DNA of 64,000 nt, taken from positions 15,941,759-16,005,758 of the forward strand of contig OZ025275.1 of the NCBI GenBank assembly GCA_964019165.1. Direction: 5' to 3'. Below, one piece after another: positions 12,688 through 26,300 of the stretch; the first letter of the stretch is position 1, and each line of letters opens with the position of its first letter. Under the pieces are notes generated by a model, which searched no databases, had not been told where the DNA came from, and saw only the letters and a program-made list of their open reading frames with translations. Made by a program: the position numbers and the translations under genes. This stretch comes from Mastigias papua. Lineage: Eukaryota > Cnidaria > Scyphozoa > Rhizostomeae > Mastigiidae.

Positions 12688-13242
12688 ATGTTCAATGATT
12701 CTGCTCACAATGCATCTATAGGTAAGCCAAGACACGACACATTTTATCATACATTTACACAACTGAAATCCAGTGGCTTGTATTGGAGCAACATTTCGAA
12801 AGAGGACGCTGAAAATATGTTACAGCACAGATCGTTTGGAGATTTTTTGGTGCGCGATAGCAGAATGAATAGCTGCCTGTTCACGATATCGACAAAGTGC
12901 AAAACAAGAGTTGTACATTTGCGAACAATTTATTCAAAGGGACAATTTAGTTTAGAAGGGGAATACTATGGACAAGAGCCTAAATTCGAGGATTTTTTAT
13001 CAATGCTTGAGTACTATATGCACCTGTCAAGATCTGGGTCATTTTTAACCATGTATTCTTCGAAGAATAAAAAATATCATGTTCAGTTGATACGAGCTGT
13101 GAGAACTTCTTGTCCAACGTTAAAACATCTTTGTAGGACTGCGATCAATTCGCAAATAAAAAAAGGAGAGTTGCTTGCTATTGAAGAGAAGCTTCCATGT
13201 GATGTTAGATCGTATCTTGAAGCTTATCCATATGGTATTTGA
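12688..13242 (+). CDS. SOCS/CIS family protein (SH2 + SOCS box)
   Basis: A 184-aa protein in one coding exon, the usual size for SOCS1/2/3/CIS-type members. An N-terminal region of about 30 residues leads into an SH2 domain (about 31-125) with GLYWSNIS at its start and the phosphotyrosine-binding arginine in GDFLVRDS (R56). The SOCS box covers about 142-184. Its BC-box TLKHLCRTAI would bind Elongin B/C and its LPCDVRSYL the Cullin-5 side; the usual LPxP has D instead of the second P. The protein ends AYPYGI, as family members typically do. Known family role: cytoplasmic inhibitor of JAK/STAT signalling that directs phosphotyrosine clients to a Cul5 ubiquitin ligase. The start is the first ATG in frame; an AG acceptor at 12720-12721 could instead join an upstream exon. 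STAT-type sites precede it. Which SOCS subfamily it belongs to is not resolved. Confidence 0.85.
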   Translation: MFNDSAHNASIGKPRHDTFYHTFTQLKSSGLYWSNISKEDAENMLQHRSFGDFLVRDSRMNSCLFTISTKCKTRVVHLRTIYSKGQFSLEGEYYGQEPKFEDFLSMLEYYMHLSRSGSFLTMYSSKNKKYHVQLIRAVRTSCPTLKHLCRTAINSQIKKGELLAIEEKLPCDVRSYLEAYPYGI

Positions 13243-14284
<1,042 letters not shown>

Positions 14285-14719
14285 CTTAACTCACTAAGAA
14301 ATTTTTAGCGACATAAATAGGCACCAAGAAAGCACTTCAGCATTTTTCAAACGTTTCGACTTACGCGTCTTCAACAATACTGATGAAATTTTCCTTGATG
14401 CTAACGTATGAAAATTTATATATATACTTTTAAATATAAATATATAAATAAATAAATATATATATTTATATATGGCTACTTAATGAATGAGTTATAACTG
14501 TCAAATAAATCTTGTAAATGATAATATAAATAGTAATGCCAAGCTAGCTTTGAAAAGTTTGCTGAAAATCGAAGACCGGCGTTGGGGTTTGGAGTCCTTC
14601 AGTCTGGTCATTAGTGCATAGTGAGTCATTGCAGCGTATGCACCTCCTCTGAAGAGTCAGATGAGGAGTTATCTGTATATAAATTATAAGTTCAAACATA
14701 AAAGGCATAACCGTTACGT

Positions 14720-15091
14720 ATGGTTGCCTCAAGAGAACATACCAAAGTGCGGACAGTAAAACACCTGGAGTTTGCAATGGGAAGATTTATTGCAAATGAT
14801 AAGAGAATTTGCTGGAGAAACTCAGCAACACTAGTTGAACGCATAATCGCGGATAAAACTGATAGGGTGAACAATTGGAGACTTTTGCAGACTAAGAATT
14901 GTGCAGTGAATGGTTTCGCTTGTCAAGAAGGAAAAATTGGCTTCTCTTTACAAGAGGAAGATTTGAACTTTCATTATCTGAATTGTGCAATTTTTGAAGA
15001 ACAGGAGTATGAAAGGCCGCTTTGGCTAAAACATCATGTTAACCTTGAAGTGCCTTTCTCCAATTTGCCGTCACATACGTCTTCAGTGTGA
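14720..15091 (+). CDS. Unrecognised open frame, 123 aa
   Basis: An ATG-initiated frame of mixed composition (starts MVASREHTKVRT, contains WRNSATLVERIIADKTDR and EYERPLWLKHHV). I recognise no domain, signal peptide or membrane segment. It sits alone in a repeat-rich intergenic region between SOCS and ARPC1. It could be an orphan gene, a transposon remnant or chance. Confidence 0.15.
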   Translation: MVASREHTKVRTVKHLEFAMGRFIANDKRICWRNSATLVERIIADKTDRVNNWRLLQTKNCAVNGFACQEGKIGFSLQEEDLNFHYLNCAIFEEQEYERPLWLKHHVNLEVPFSNLPSHTSSV

Positions 15092-15291
15092 AATTGTCTT
15101 TACTGTTAGTACTAAATGAAACTCACAAAAAGCCAGTTGCTTCCAAGAAATCAGAATTTCATATAAACGGAACATCGGGGCAAAACATCTCTTGGAAATA
15201 CTAAGGCATTAAGACAGTGCACTTCAATAGATTTGAATTGACGCTGCGGCAGTTATTATGATCATATTTATCTTGTTGCAAACCAGATCAT

Positions 15292-15798
15292 TCAGTTTAT
15301 TCTAAATAAGTAAATCTGTGTGGCGTACCATTGTTTAACCAGAAAGTACCTCACCCGTCGTAATAAGCACAGGTACAAGGTGCAGCTTGTAAAACTGCAA
15401 TACATGCAACTTATGTCGTTACTTCTTAGAACTCTCGGTAATAGAAGGGAGGTAGAGATTGCAAGGAAAAAGAGAAAGTACTCGTACTTCACGAGATCTC
15501 TGAGGATATACGCATCTACAATGTCTCCTATCCTGCTTACGATCTCTGAGCCCTTTTGCTCTACTGTGCTGATGCTATTGATGACTTTCACTGCAATTAA
15601 ACCTAATAGCAATCCCATTCCCCACCTACTCAAAAGAAGCAAAGAAAGATAAAGGTGTGCAAGAGAATAATCAATTTTGTAAGATAAAAAACAGTGATTG
15701 TAGATGACTAAAAGGTAATAGGAAGTTAGAGAAAATGAAACGCAATAACCTGTCAAGATTCTAGGAACGGAGTCATTTTCTATAAGATATTCATACAT
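15292..15798 (-). CDS. Unrecognised minus-strand frame, 168 aa, hydrophobic
   Basis: The frame contains two hydrophobic stretches (LLLLSRWGMGLLLGLIAV and YEYFLFFLAISTSLLL) separated by a polar segment (KVINSISTVEQKGSEIVSR), which could be membrane spans. No family is recognised, and an open frame of 110 codons also exists on the + strand across the same bases, so coding status is doubtful. Confidence 0.15.
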   Translation of the reverse strand: MYEYLIENDSVPRILTGYCVSFSLTSYYLLVIYNHCFLSYKIDYSLAHLYLSLLLLSRWGMGLLLGLIAVKVINSISTVEQKGSEIVSRIGDIVDAYILRDLVKYEYFLFFLAISTSLLLPRVLRSNDISCMYCSFTSCTLYLCLLRRVRYFLVKQWYATQIYLFRIN

Positions 15799-16744
15799 GG
15801 TATTTTACACGTTTTTGTATAAGAAGACCACGCCTTCGTCTAAGTCTCAATTCTCTTCACTTTTCCTAAAATTGATGCTGAGATTTTCTTAAGCTTTCTT
15901 AAGTTTTATTGGAGTAAACTGGCTAAAAGAGGTTACCATTATTTGTTATAAAAAGTTTGATCTTTGCTAACCAAGATTATCAAAGAAAGTTTCGATCTTT
16001 CTAAAGGAGCTTGCAAAAAATGAGCTAATATCAATTTCTTGCACGTAGAAAAGGTGAATTTTGGAATTTGTACCTCGTGATTTTCTTAATATTTTGGTCT
16101 TTTGAGCCTCATTTCCTTATAAACTGTTTTCTTATAAAAAGACATATAAAGTATGTTGCCATTTTTTCGACGTGGGATATTGAACTTCTGTAGTACCAAG
16201 AAACTAGTGGTCACAAATAGTGAAATATTCCCAATGGGGTATACAAACCCCCTGGGCTCACTGGTTGTAAGGGCTTCTCCCATGTACACATACTAGACAA
16301 GATGCTGAAAGAGGATATTTGCAGACAGAAGTAAAGAAGCATATGAACAGTCGATTCGGTTATTAAAGCTGCGAGAGTTAGTATACCGATTCACCGACTG
16401 GGCATGCTCAGAACAAGCACAACAGAACTATAGCAGAATCAGAAGAAGCAAAACAGAAGATTGACTTGAAAAGTTTTTCATCTAAACATGTAATGAAATT
16501 TGTCTTTTCTTGCCTCAGCAAATGCAAACTTTCTGCTACGCTTTTCAATGTCCAGTTCTCTTAACAAAACCATATTATATGCCCGTCCGATTATATGCCA
16601 TCAAACAGAATGCAACGCTTCTTTCTTTTGACCTTGTTGACAGGTAATCTTTGAACAACCAACTCTCTCTAATTTCTCGCTAGATTCATTTCAATCTGAT
16701 TCTTTTACGGTTTTTTCTTCGTTGAGGTTTAAAGTCGAAGTCTA
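15799..16744. other. Intergenic, nothing recognised
   Basis: AT-rich sequence. The segment around 16103-16150 (TTCCTTATAAACTGTTTTCTT) resembles subterminal sequence of the element at 35352-35820 and also occurs near 30170-30210, so it may be a decayed copy of a dispersed repeat. No gene seen. Confidence 0.3.
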
Positions 16745-17028
<284 letters not shown>

Positions 17029-17294
17029 ATGTATATTGACTTGAAAGCCTTCTTATTCGCTGCTTCATGATCTTCTTTAAATATCCCCTCCTTCACTGCA
17101 CTTAAAAATCTTCCACTCATATTCACAACTATTTCTGCAACTTAAATTTTCATACAAGCTAAAGATTCCCAAAAAGAAGAGTGATGCCAAATTACTTTGC
17201 TTAGCTTTGTGTTCGAACAACAAACAGGTAAAGTCCTCCTTAGACAATTATAAGAATTTAGTGATGCCCTGATATAAGGTTATCAGAAGCATTG

Positions 17295-17370
17295 TTTGCG
17301 ATACAGTACTTCCTCGATGAACCGTCTCTCGATTAGCCACCCTTCAATTATTCGGCCGTGGCTATTAGTA
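17295..17370. mobile_element. Possible pogo/Tigger-like transposon end
   Basis: CAGTACTTCCTCGATGAACC (from about 17303), followed by CTCTCGATTAGCC, resembles the terminal repeat of pogo/Tigger elements (CAGT..CCTCGATTA..). The opposite end was not found nearby, so this is at most a fragment. Confidence 0.25.
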
Positions 17371-18295
17371 GAAGATTGAAACCAAATATCGTGAATGTTG
17401 CCCAATTTCGCACATACCGGCCACATAATGTTTGACAATTTATTAGCTTGGCTCCGTAATCGGCCTAAGGCTACGCTAGTGGATACGTCAACATTAGTTT
17501 CACACCATGAGTTGGTACCGGAGAAACGAAAGCAGATGGGCATTACGTCTTCGTTGATATGATAAAGTGAACTCAATTTTTATGTCTTTGTACTTTAATT
17601 AGAATTTTGCATTGGTGTGATAGGAAAGTTTACTAATTATCTTGGCAATTTTCTTGTGCACCGATATCCAAAAGTGTAAAGAATAATCTCCTTAGCTAAC
17701 TAACCAGGGTTTGTCGCTAGCATGGTATTTCGTCGACTCTGATCATGTGGGGCCCGGTGCAAATAAAAAATGGGAAATTGGGAAGTTACTGCAGACGCCT
17801 TTTAGGTTCAGGGCCCGGGACAAATTACTCCCCATGCTTCCCTTTCTCGGCGGCTGAGAGACATAGCAATCATAATCGAATAGGACAGTAACCAAGGAAA
17901 GGGTATTTATACCGCAAAATGAAATTTGGTCTCTCCTGTTGAAAAAGGAATATTCACAAATCAAAATATGAAATTGGAGACTTTGTATGTTAGTGCATCA
18001 AACATGCATTGGAGCAATTTATTGAGCACAAAGTAGAGAATTGAGCTTTAGCCGAAGTAACTTGTCTCTGGAATCATACATTGATGACGTCGTCAACACT
18101 TGAGTTATTTCACTCCTCCTTCTAATGAAACGCCTTCGTGGTCCAAAATAGAGCTCCCCAATATCACTTAAACAGAAACCGAATTTAGCCTTCAGTGAGT
18201 GGAAACTGCGTAAACCGCACAATACTCGGTTTCTGGTCATTCGTAAGTACCAATGAAGTGGCTTACTATAGAAGATCGCACTGGCGTTTATTACT
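17371..18295. other. Intergenic, mostly unassigned
   Basis: Contains two GGGCCCGG motifs (about 17750 and 17811) that may be decayed transposon ends. I see no gene, RNA or clear repeat structure. Confidence 0.3.
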
Positions 18296-18310
18296 GTGGC
18301 CCATAACGGC

Positions 18311-18540
18311 CACGGCACAAATCTACTTCTGTACGGCACAAATTTACTTCTCAACGGCGCAAATGTATGGTGGCCCAGAAGGGTCACGGCAAACTCAACT
18401 TCTTTCACGCCAAACTCAATTTGTTTCACGTCAAACTCAATTTGTTTCACTGCAAACTCACTTTGCTTCACGGCAAACTCACTTTCTCTCACGGCAAACT
18501 CAACTTCTTTCAAGGTAAACTCACTTTCCTTCAAGGGAAT
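18311..18540 (+). repeat. 21-bp minisatellite, left arm
   Basis: First come degenerate units of the form CACGGCACAAATCTACTTCTG, then, after a second TGGCCCAGAAGGGTCACGGC-like sequence at about 18369, units of the form CACGGCAAACTCAACTTCTTT. The period of 21 is a multiple of three, so all frames stay open here and produce spurious repetitive ORFs on both strands. Confidence 0.8.
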
Positions 18541-18595
18541 CTCCTTGAAAGGTCCGATTACTTCCTGTGCAAATATATTGTAGTTCCTGTACAAA

Positions 18596-18930
18596 ATGGA
18601 ATCGACAGAGGAAGGAAGGACTGATAAGATAACATTTTACATGGGCTTTGAGTACAAGGAGATTCATTCTATTCTGAAAGGAAGGCACAAAATCTCGTTC
18701 AGTTTGTCTGGGCTGAAAAGACGCTTGAAAATACTTGGCCTAAAACGAAGAAACAGTGAATTGACTGAAGAAGAGCTCAAGGGACAAAAAAACATTGATC
18801 TTTGATGGCCCAGGCTCATTAGCTGGATATCGTTTCATTTGGCATCGTCTGAAAGGAACCATCGTTCCAAGACGTGCTGTAGAAAAAATCCTGCGAGAAG
18901 TAGATGCAACTGTGGTGCAGCAGCGAAGGA
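18596..18930 (+). pseudogene. Integrase-like (DDE) transposase N-terminal fragment
   Basis: 18596-18805 encodes KITFYMGFEYKEIHSILKG and LSGLKRRLKILGLKRRN. After a frame change at about 18790-18810, SLAGYRFIWHRLKGTIVPRR and VEKILREVDATVVQQRR follow. From memory, this is the N-terminal helix-turn-helix/GYR part of an integrase-core protein family widespread in cnidarian, mollusc and fish genomes. The catalytic core is missing and the frame is shifted, so it is non-functional as an enzyme. Confidence 0.6.
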
Positions 18931-19046
18931 CTCATTGACTGTTTCTTCGTTTTAGGCCAAGTATTTTCAAGTGTCTTTTCAGCCCAGACATTTTATCGAG
19001 ATATTGTGCCTTTCTTTCAGAATAGAAAGAATCTCCTTGTACTCAA
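18649..19046. repeat. Inverted duplication of transposase segment (long hairpin)
   Basis: 18649-18756 reappears as its reverse complement at 18939-19046 at roughly 90% identity by eye (shared blocks GAGTACAAGGAGATTC, TCTGGGCTGAAAAGAC, CTTGAAAATACTTGGCCTAA), separated by about 180 bp that still belong to the transposase frame. A transcript through it would fold into a stem of about 108 bp. Confidence 0.85.
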
Positions 19047-19048
19047 AA

Positions 19049-19258
<210 letters not shown>

Positions 19259-19613
19259 CTGTAGCCCCCCTTGTGAATTCAAACAAGCCAATAAAAGGGG
19301 GTGGAATAAGCTACCATTAGTGAAAAGGACGCACCGGGGGACATTTAATAAACCACTGATATCATTTATAACAGAGTAAATCCTAGTATTGAATTCAGAC
19401 ATTGAAGAGTATCGTGAGAATGTTGGAACTACGTAGTGCTTCCAGATTCCCGGATATAAACTGATACTTCAGTAAGTAAATCTGCCGATGCACCCCCCCT
19501 CCCCATCATAAAACATACTGTTCACCCCCAATGCAAAGAAAGAAATGTGTTAACTTTTTACAATTGCTCTATATGACAAATGCCGTAATGCGGCATGGAA
19601 AAGTATTGATTTG

Positions 19614-19796
19614 TGCCGTGGTTTAGTATACATTTGCGCTGTGGAAAAATAGATTTGTGCCATGGATGAATAGATTTGTGCCGTGGACAAGTAGATTTGA
19701 GCCGTCGTGTAGTATACTTTTGTGCCGTGGAAAGGTAGATTTGTGCCGTACAAAAGTAGATTTGTGCCGTGGAAAAGATTGTGCCGTGGCCGTTAT
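19614..19796 (-). repeat. 21-bp minisatellite, right arm
   Basis: Degenerate units of about 21 bp (GTGCCGTGGAAAAGTAGATTT and variants), the reverse complement of the left-arm family. Confidence 0.8.
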
Positions 19797-19803
19797 GGGC
19801 CAC

Positions 19804-20394
19804 CGTAGTTTATAGACAGTGCTTGAAAACACATGTTTTCTTCCTGGCAGGAAAAATAACGATGCAAAACTTCCTGCAAAGCAATACAAACATTTCCTGC
19901 AACTGCAAGCTATATCTCCAGTTGGTTACTACACTTAATACGGTATACTTTACACTAAATAACGTATTTTTTGGAAAATTTCTTGCGAATCTGTTTGAAA
20001 TTTACTGCTAGGAATTATCGTCGGATATATTCTGACAACACTGCTGCCGACTACATGCCGACTCTACCTGCCATTATCAAGCACTGAGTTGAATCATTAG
20101 TTAATTTGGGGAAATCCATATAATTACATTTAAGAAAGAATTCATCTCCCTGCTCTTCGTCGCAACACCTCGAGCAGCAGCCATACTCCCTCTCCCCTTC
20201 AGGGTGATGTCATACATGTATGACCCCCTTTCTAGATTCCACTTCGATGAATGTGGACATCGTGCGCAGTAGGCATGCTCAGATGACTGCAAGTCGTAAC
20301 GAAGCAGCAATTTCCTTGTCGTGTAGACTGACCAGAGTCCGCGACAAAGTTGCTTGGTTTCAGTGGTAGTAGAGTGAAGAAGAAGATTTTGAAA
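19804..20394. other. ARPC1 upstream region
   Basis: About 590 bp between the foldback-like element and the ARPC1 start codon, somewhat richer in GC near 20130-20400 and presumably holding the promoter and 5' UTR. No TATA box stands out. Minus-strand frames here overlap the ARPC1 first exon and are not supported. Confidence 0.4.
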
Positions 20395-23300
20395 ATGTCT
20401 GGGAAGGATGTGTTTGAAATTGTGCAGTGTCCGGTCACTTGCCATGCATTCAACAAAGACAGAACACGTATGTAGAATCTTGTAAATGTGACTGTAGTTT
20501 CCGGGTAGGCCTCCTGTGTCCCCGATGGGAAGGTGTGTCAGATTTATTCATCATTAACGCCTCATACCTGAAAAATGAGCAAGAAATACTCTTTTTATAT
20601 TTGAAAATATCTCTAGTTTGATGGGAGCCAGGGGAGTGTTTGGATTGCTTATAGTTCTTTACTGTTGAAGTTGCTTCTCTAGCTGACAGGTTGAGGTGAA
20701 TGTGTAGGTTGGTATCGTGATGATGCTGATGTTGGTTCCTATTATTGAAAACGATTGATATTGCAGTACGATGTATTAATTATATATTTTGTAAAAGATA
20801 CAAAGCTTTGACAAACCCCATGTTACTAGACTATTAGGTAATGACTTTGCTAACTTAGTTTAACAGTTATTGGTGTTATTATGTTATTTGAGTTTGATAT
20901 ATTTTTTCTGTAGAATTTGTTTGTTACTATTTAGTAGTTTTTTTGTTTTATGGCCAAAAACTTGTGTTGCAGACTTGCCAGTCATTCATTGCCTCAATAG
21001 AGTGTGGTATATGATTTTATACTTAAATTGTATTATTGTCATGAGCTTTCAAAATTGTAGTGATGCTCTGATTATAGTGAAGGTGATGATGCAGACCCCC
21101 CAACCTCTGAACCTCAAAACCTTGAGTCTTCAAATTATGGTTTAAAAATCATGAGATCTAGGCCAGAAACCTTGAGAATTGTTACAAAGTGTCAGAAACA
21201 AAGAATTCTATGCTTAAATCTCCAATTTTAAATTCCACTTTATGATGATATGTGCCTAAAAACAGTGATAGTGGTTTATAGAGTCCTTCTGTTACATGAA
21301 TACTTCACCACAATATTATATTACTATGTAAGAATGCAAATATCAATATATGCCCTTAAGTTGATAGCAAGTAATTTTGCAAAGATTCAGAGTTACGACA
21401 GTTGTTGATGACTTGTGGCAAACTGTCCAACCAGGCCCCAGTGATGAACAACTGGCTCAATGGACCAGACTGCAGTTCGGCCAAGTAACTGTCGGGATGA
21501 CAGAGTGGAGTGAGTGTAGCTGACTCAATCACCTCTTTTAAACAATTGATAGGCGGTCCACTGACCCCAGGGTTAGTCTCAGGCCCTGTGAGGAGTGTAA
21601 CAAGAAGAAGAAGAAGAAGAAGAAGAAGAAGATGATGATGATGATGATGATGCTGATGATGATGATGTTGATGATGATGATGATGATAATGATGATCCCA
21701 GTGTAGCCGGCTCAGTCACCTCTTTTAAACCTTTGATAGGTGGTCTACTGACCCCAGGGTCGGTCTCAGGCCCTGTGAGGGGCGTATCAAGAAGAAGAAG
21801 AAGAAGAAGAGGAGACATTAATGATGATTGTGGAATAGTAATTCCTCTAGTCTTTGAATGATGGCCAGAAAAAGATTTGCTTAAGTTTATTTGCATCTAT
21901 GCAGATAATGTTTACATCTGTGCTAATTTTTAAGAATACTTGGTAAATTTTGCATTTTGTGTTTACTCTATATCCCCAAAAGCTGTTGGTCCTTATCTGT
22001 TATAGCAAATTATTCTCCCTTTCACAGTTAGGATGAGTAATTATTGGAAAACTATTTTGTAGGGCTGGCTGTATCACCAAATGACCATACAGTCATCATA
22101 ATGAAAAAGAATGGAAATAAATGGGAGAAGGAATCAGTTTTGGAAGAGGTGAGTTTGATAGTATCTTTTTAACATCAGTTTTGTTGATAGAATATAGGGC
22201 AGATTTTCAAAGGCTAAATTCATTGAAAAATATGTTTTAGTTAGCTTTTGTTTTTTATGATTGAGATTTTGTCAGTGAACTCATATGTAGGTATAATGAT
22301 AGTAAATATTGAGAGCAATTTCTGCTATTATTTTCTGAACTCATCTGCAAAGTTTTGAGTGCAAGTGCAGAGATGTCAACTTTACCTACTTTGTGAATTT
22401 TTAGCACCAACAGACAGTAACAAGTGTTGACTGGGCACCTGAAAGTAACAGAATTGTAAGCTGTGGTGTGGTAAGCTCTCTATATGTTTTTTTGCATAAT
22501 TTTGGTATCTTTTTCAACTTTAGATTTTCAACAATCACTAGTCACTAGAAGCTGATAAAAATTTATATCAATATATCACACCTCTCATTAAGCACTTTTG
22601 CAGGCACTTGACTGACTGAGGGCCCCATGATGAAGTTTTGCATTGAGGTGTATGATTTACCTCCACTGTTTTATTGTCGTGGTGTGATGTGGTTGACCTT
22701 CAGAAAGAGGTGCATGATGAAACATGCAGCTTGTGTCATTGAGACATGTGCCAGGCCCATGTGTAAAATCATCTTCCTGAAACTTGCCTCCTTGCCATTC
22801 AGTCTCAAATTTCCCCCATCAAAACATCAGGCCTTTCCCGGAGACGCGGGCTATAGCCCGCGCCCGCGCACATCACGCGCAAAATGAATTTGCGAGGGTT
22901 TTTTTCCGCCCACGCAGTAATGTTCTCATTTAATCGCGCAGCTTAGCTTCCCAATGTTTGAACTACCTACCATTAAATATCAGGGTGTTAGTAAATAACG
23001 TCTATGTGTTTATAACATGGCGTTATAAACAGGAGATTTCCGTTTCCTTATATAGCACATGTTAACAACTTTTGTACTACCCTCTAAAAACATTAAATGG
23101 AATAGGAAATGTTTTCGCATGAAAGGAACAGCCCATAGCATGACTACCATAGTAATGCAAACTTTTAAGGTAGTAATACACACAAAAATGCCTCCTTAAG
23201 GTGAATAGTGTTTAAAGAATTGGTAAGGTAGTGTATTTTTGTCTTTGCAAATACTCAAATGTAAAAACTAATCAACAGTTCTGCAAGGGCTAAATAGCCC

Positions 23301-26300
23301 ACGCATCCAAATGGGCAAGGGCTTTTTATAGCCCTCCTGGTATTTTTTCCCGGAGAGGCCTGAAACATGTTTATCTTTGTGATAGAAGCTGCCCTGTTGA
23401 ACCTCAGGAAAAATGCCTAGCATGTTGAATTTTCAAATAATCAGAGGTTGGAAATGATTCATATTGTATTTTCAAGCATTGTTCTCAGATATGATATAAA
23501 TGTACCTGCTTCCATCATCTAAATGTGATTTCTTCAAATATTCATTGCTTGTTTTGTCTTTTCTCTTGTCTAGGATCGAAATGCATATGTTTGGACTGAA
23601 CAGCAAGGACAGTGGAAGCCAACACTTGTAATTGTGAGACTGAATAGAGCTGCTACCTATGTGAAATGGTCCCCAAATGGTTTGTTATATTTTCTAATTC
23701 TTAGATGCAGGCTGTATCTCTTATTTGGTGATGCCCACTTGATGATATTCATATATAATTTCTGCATTAACATGTTAATAAATCTTCCAGCATTCCCCTA
23801 GCATTAGTTTATACATGCAGATACAAGTCAAGTGAGTGGTCAGTCTTTTAGACCAAATATAGATGGTTTTTTGTGTGGATGCTGTCATCAGAGGGACAGA
23901 AAATGTAAATTAGTAGAAGCAGAAGTTTTAGATTACTTGTGAGAGAAAATTGGCATTGATTGATGGTAATTCATATACATATGTGAACATCAAAACAAGG
24001 CTTAAAATATGACATATTGATAATGTTTTCATGAAGAACAATATTATCATTTTTGGTAAACCTTTTCTGATAATATGTCTGTTATTCCTTATCTGTCACA
24101 TTGTGTAGAGCAATTTGGGCATCAAGTACAATACTTGATTGCATTTATGTTAGGACAGATATGATCTAAAGCTAATTTTTTCCTTTCATTTTTTAATTGA
24201 TCTTACTTTGGTGCATTTGTTAGGTAATTGTAGTACATCTACTTTTCAACATGTAACCCTAACAACATATATGGTCACTTTTGAAGAGATGTATTTTGTT
24301 TGGTCTTTCTTTAGAGGACAAATTTGCTGTTGCTAGTGGCGCAAGATTGATATCAGTTTGCTATTTTGAGAAGGAGAATGATTGGTAATACTGTTATTTG
24401 TCACTGTTGTTCCTAGCCTCATTTTAAGTTTTTGAGAATATATTATAAAGATATAGATGTTTCTTTTTAGTATATAAGTTTTAAATGAATAGTTCTTTTT
24501 AGTAATTTGCAAAGTAATATTTCTTTTAGAAATTGTAAAGTGCCTTTGAAGATGTTCTATCAAAACTGTGCTATATAAAGTGACAAAATTTATAAAGTTG
24601 TAAATTTTCATGATTGTTAGACCCATGAAATCTTTTCCTTTTCCATCTGTTTATGCCTTTTTTTGGTTTTTTTCTATTTTGTACAAACAATCTTGTCATT
24701 GATATTTCTGTATACAGTGAACTGAATATTTTTATGTGTTAAGGACTTTAAATATTGAAGTGCAGCAATAAATCAACAATTCTGTGAATACCCTTGTTAT
24801 CAATGACTTGAAAGCAAATGATCAGGGAAGTACTTCTATGTCAAAGTATTTTCATGTTATAGGTGGGTTAGTAAGCATATAAAGAAACCAATCCGTTCAA
24901 CTGTTCTCAGCCTTGATTGGCATCCAAATAATGTGCTGTTAGCTGCAGGGTCATCTGACTTTAAGACAAGAATCTTTTCAGCATACATTAAAGAAATTGA
25001 AAGTAAGCCGTCTGAAACTGTTTGGGGCAAGAAAATGCCATTTGGTAATTGTATGATTGAAATTTCGAATGGTGGAGGTATGATTTCCTTGCTTCTTTAT
25101 GTTTCATTTTTGTATCAATCTAATTAGTGAATTTTTATATCAATTTATTTTGCCTTGAAAATGAGCAATAGAAAAATACTGTATTTTTGCCATCTATAAA
25201 ATGCACTTTAATAGAAGACACTTTTTGTTCTATGGCAAAATTCAACGAAGATTAAGAATGAAGCCAACAACGAGTAACATCGCAGGATGAACTAGAGAAA
25301 ATAACCGGGCTCATAAGGTTAAATTGTCATCGACACATCCATTATTGATTAAACCGTTGTTTGTGACGAAGCCGTTACGACGTATCCTTGTAGAAAGTTT
25401 GGAGTGATGGTGGTTGTCCCATCCTCAGCTAATTAAAAGGGAAAACATGGGATTTATACCTAAATGTGAAAATACTTTGAATATCAAAATAGTTTTAGCG
25501 CTTAGGTATAAAACCCCATGTTTTCCCTTGTCATTGTAACTTGACATATACAGTATATGCTGATCTTTTATACATTTTAGGTGGATGGGTACACAGTGTA
25601 GCTTTTTCTCCATCTGGAAACAAGCTTGCTTGGGTTGGGCATGACTCAAGTATTTCTGTCCAACGGGGAGGAGCTAAAGATGTGGCAACCTTAAAAGGAG
25701 AGTTTTTGCCGTTCCTCTCGTGCATATGGATAACTGAGAACACAATTGTTGCTGCAGGTAACAAAACTTGTTATAAGCATAGTTGATATTGGTTAATTAA
25801 TTACTTATTTCTTTTTAGTTGCCTTGGGGATCATTTTAATATTATCCGTAAGATGGCTTTCTAAGATGTTTTAGCCTTTTGTTGAATGGTAGGGCTTGTT
25901 AGCCATATCTACTGTATATTGTAGTTATATCAAGCTTGTTAGTAGCAGCCAGATTTCCAGAATTGTTGCTCCAATGTTGTCCTCCATAAACAGGCCAGAA
26001 AACCATTTGCAAGTTTAGTCTCTGGCTGAATTCTTTAAGTCAGGAACCTGAAGCAATCAGTCATAATTTTTAAGATTTTATTTTAGTTTTGATATTTGAA
26101 TGGCTGGAGTCTTGAACTTTTAATAAAAATTCGGACATGCTGATTTGTGGTTGACTGCTTCTATTTATCATTATTAATCAATTGAAGATGGAATTCAGTT
26201 TGACTTGTCAGCTTTCTCAGATTTTTGTTATTCCGTTAAATGATTAGGAAATTCTCCTGCATTGTGTATGGCTGCCAAATATGCTGATCTGGTTATAGCA

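Noticed and set aside
14330..14400. Motif AAACGTTTCGACTTACGCG followed by CTGATGAAATTTT as a Penelope-type or hammerhead-ribozyme sequence
   Set aside because: Only fragments of the conserved core are present and no stems could be drawn with confidence.
18019..18594. 191-codon minus-strand frame with repeated SEFAVKQ-like units
   Set aside because: The repeats are the 21-bp minisatellite, whose period keeps all frames open.
20101..20456. Minus-strand frames over the ARPC1 start
   Set aside because: They overlap the first ARPC1 exon antisense and show no family features.
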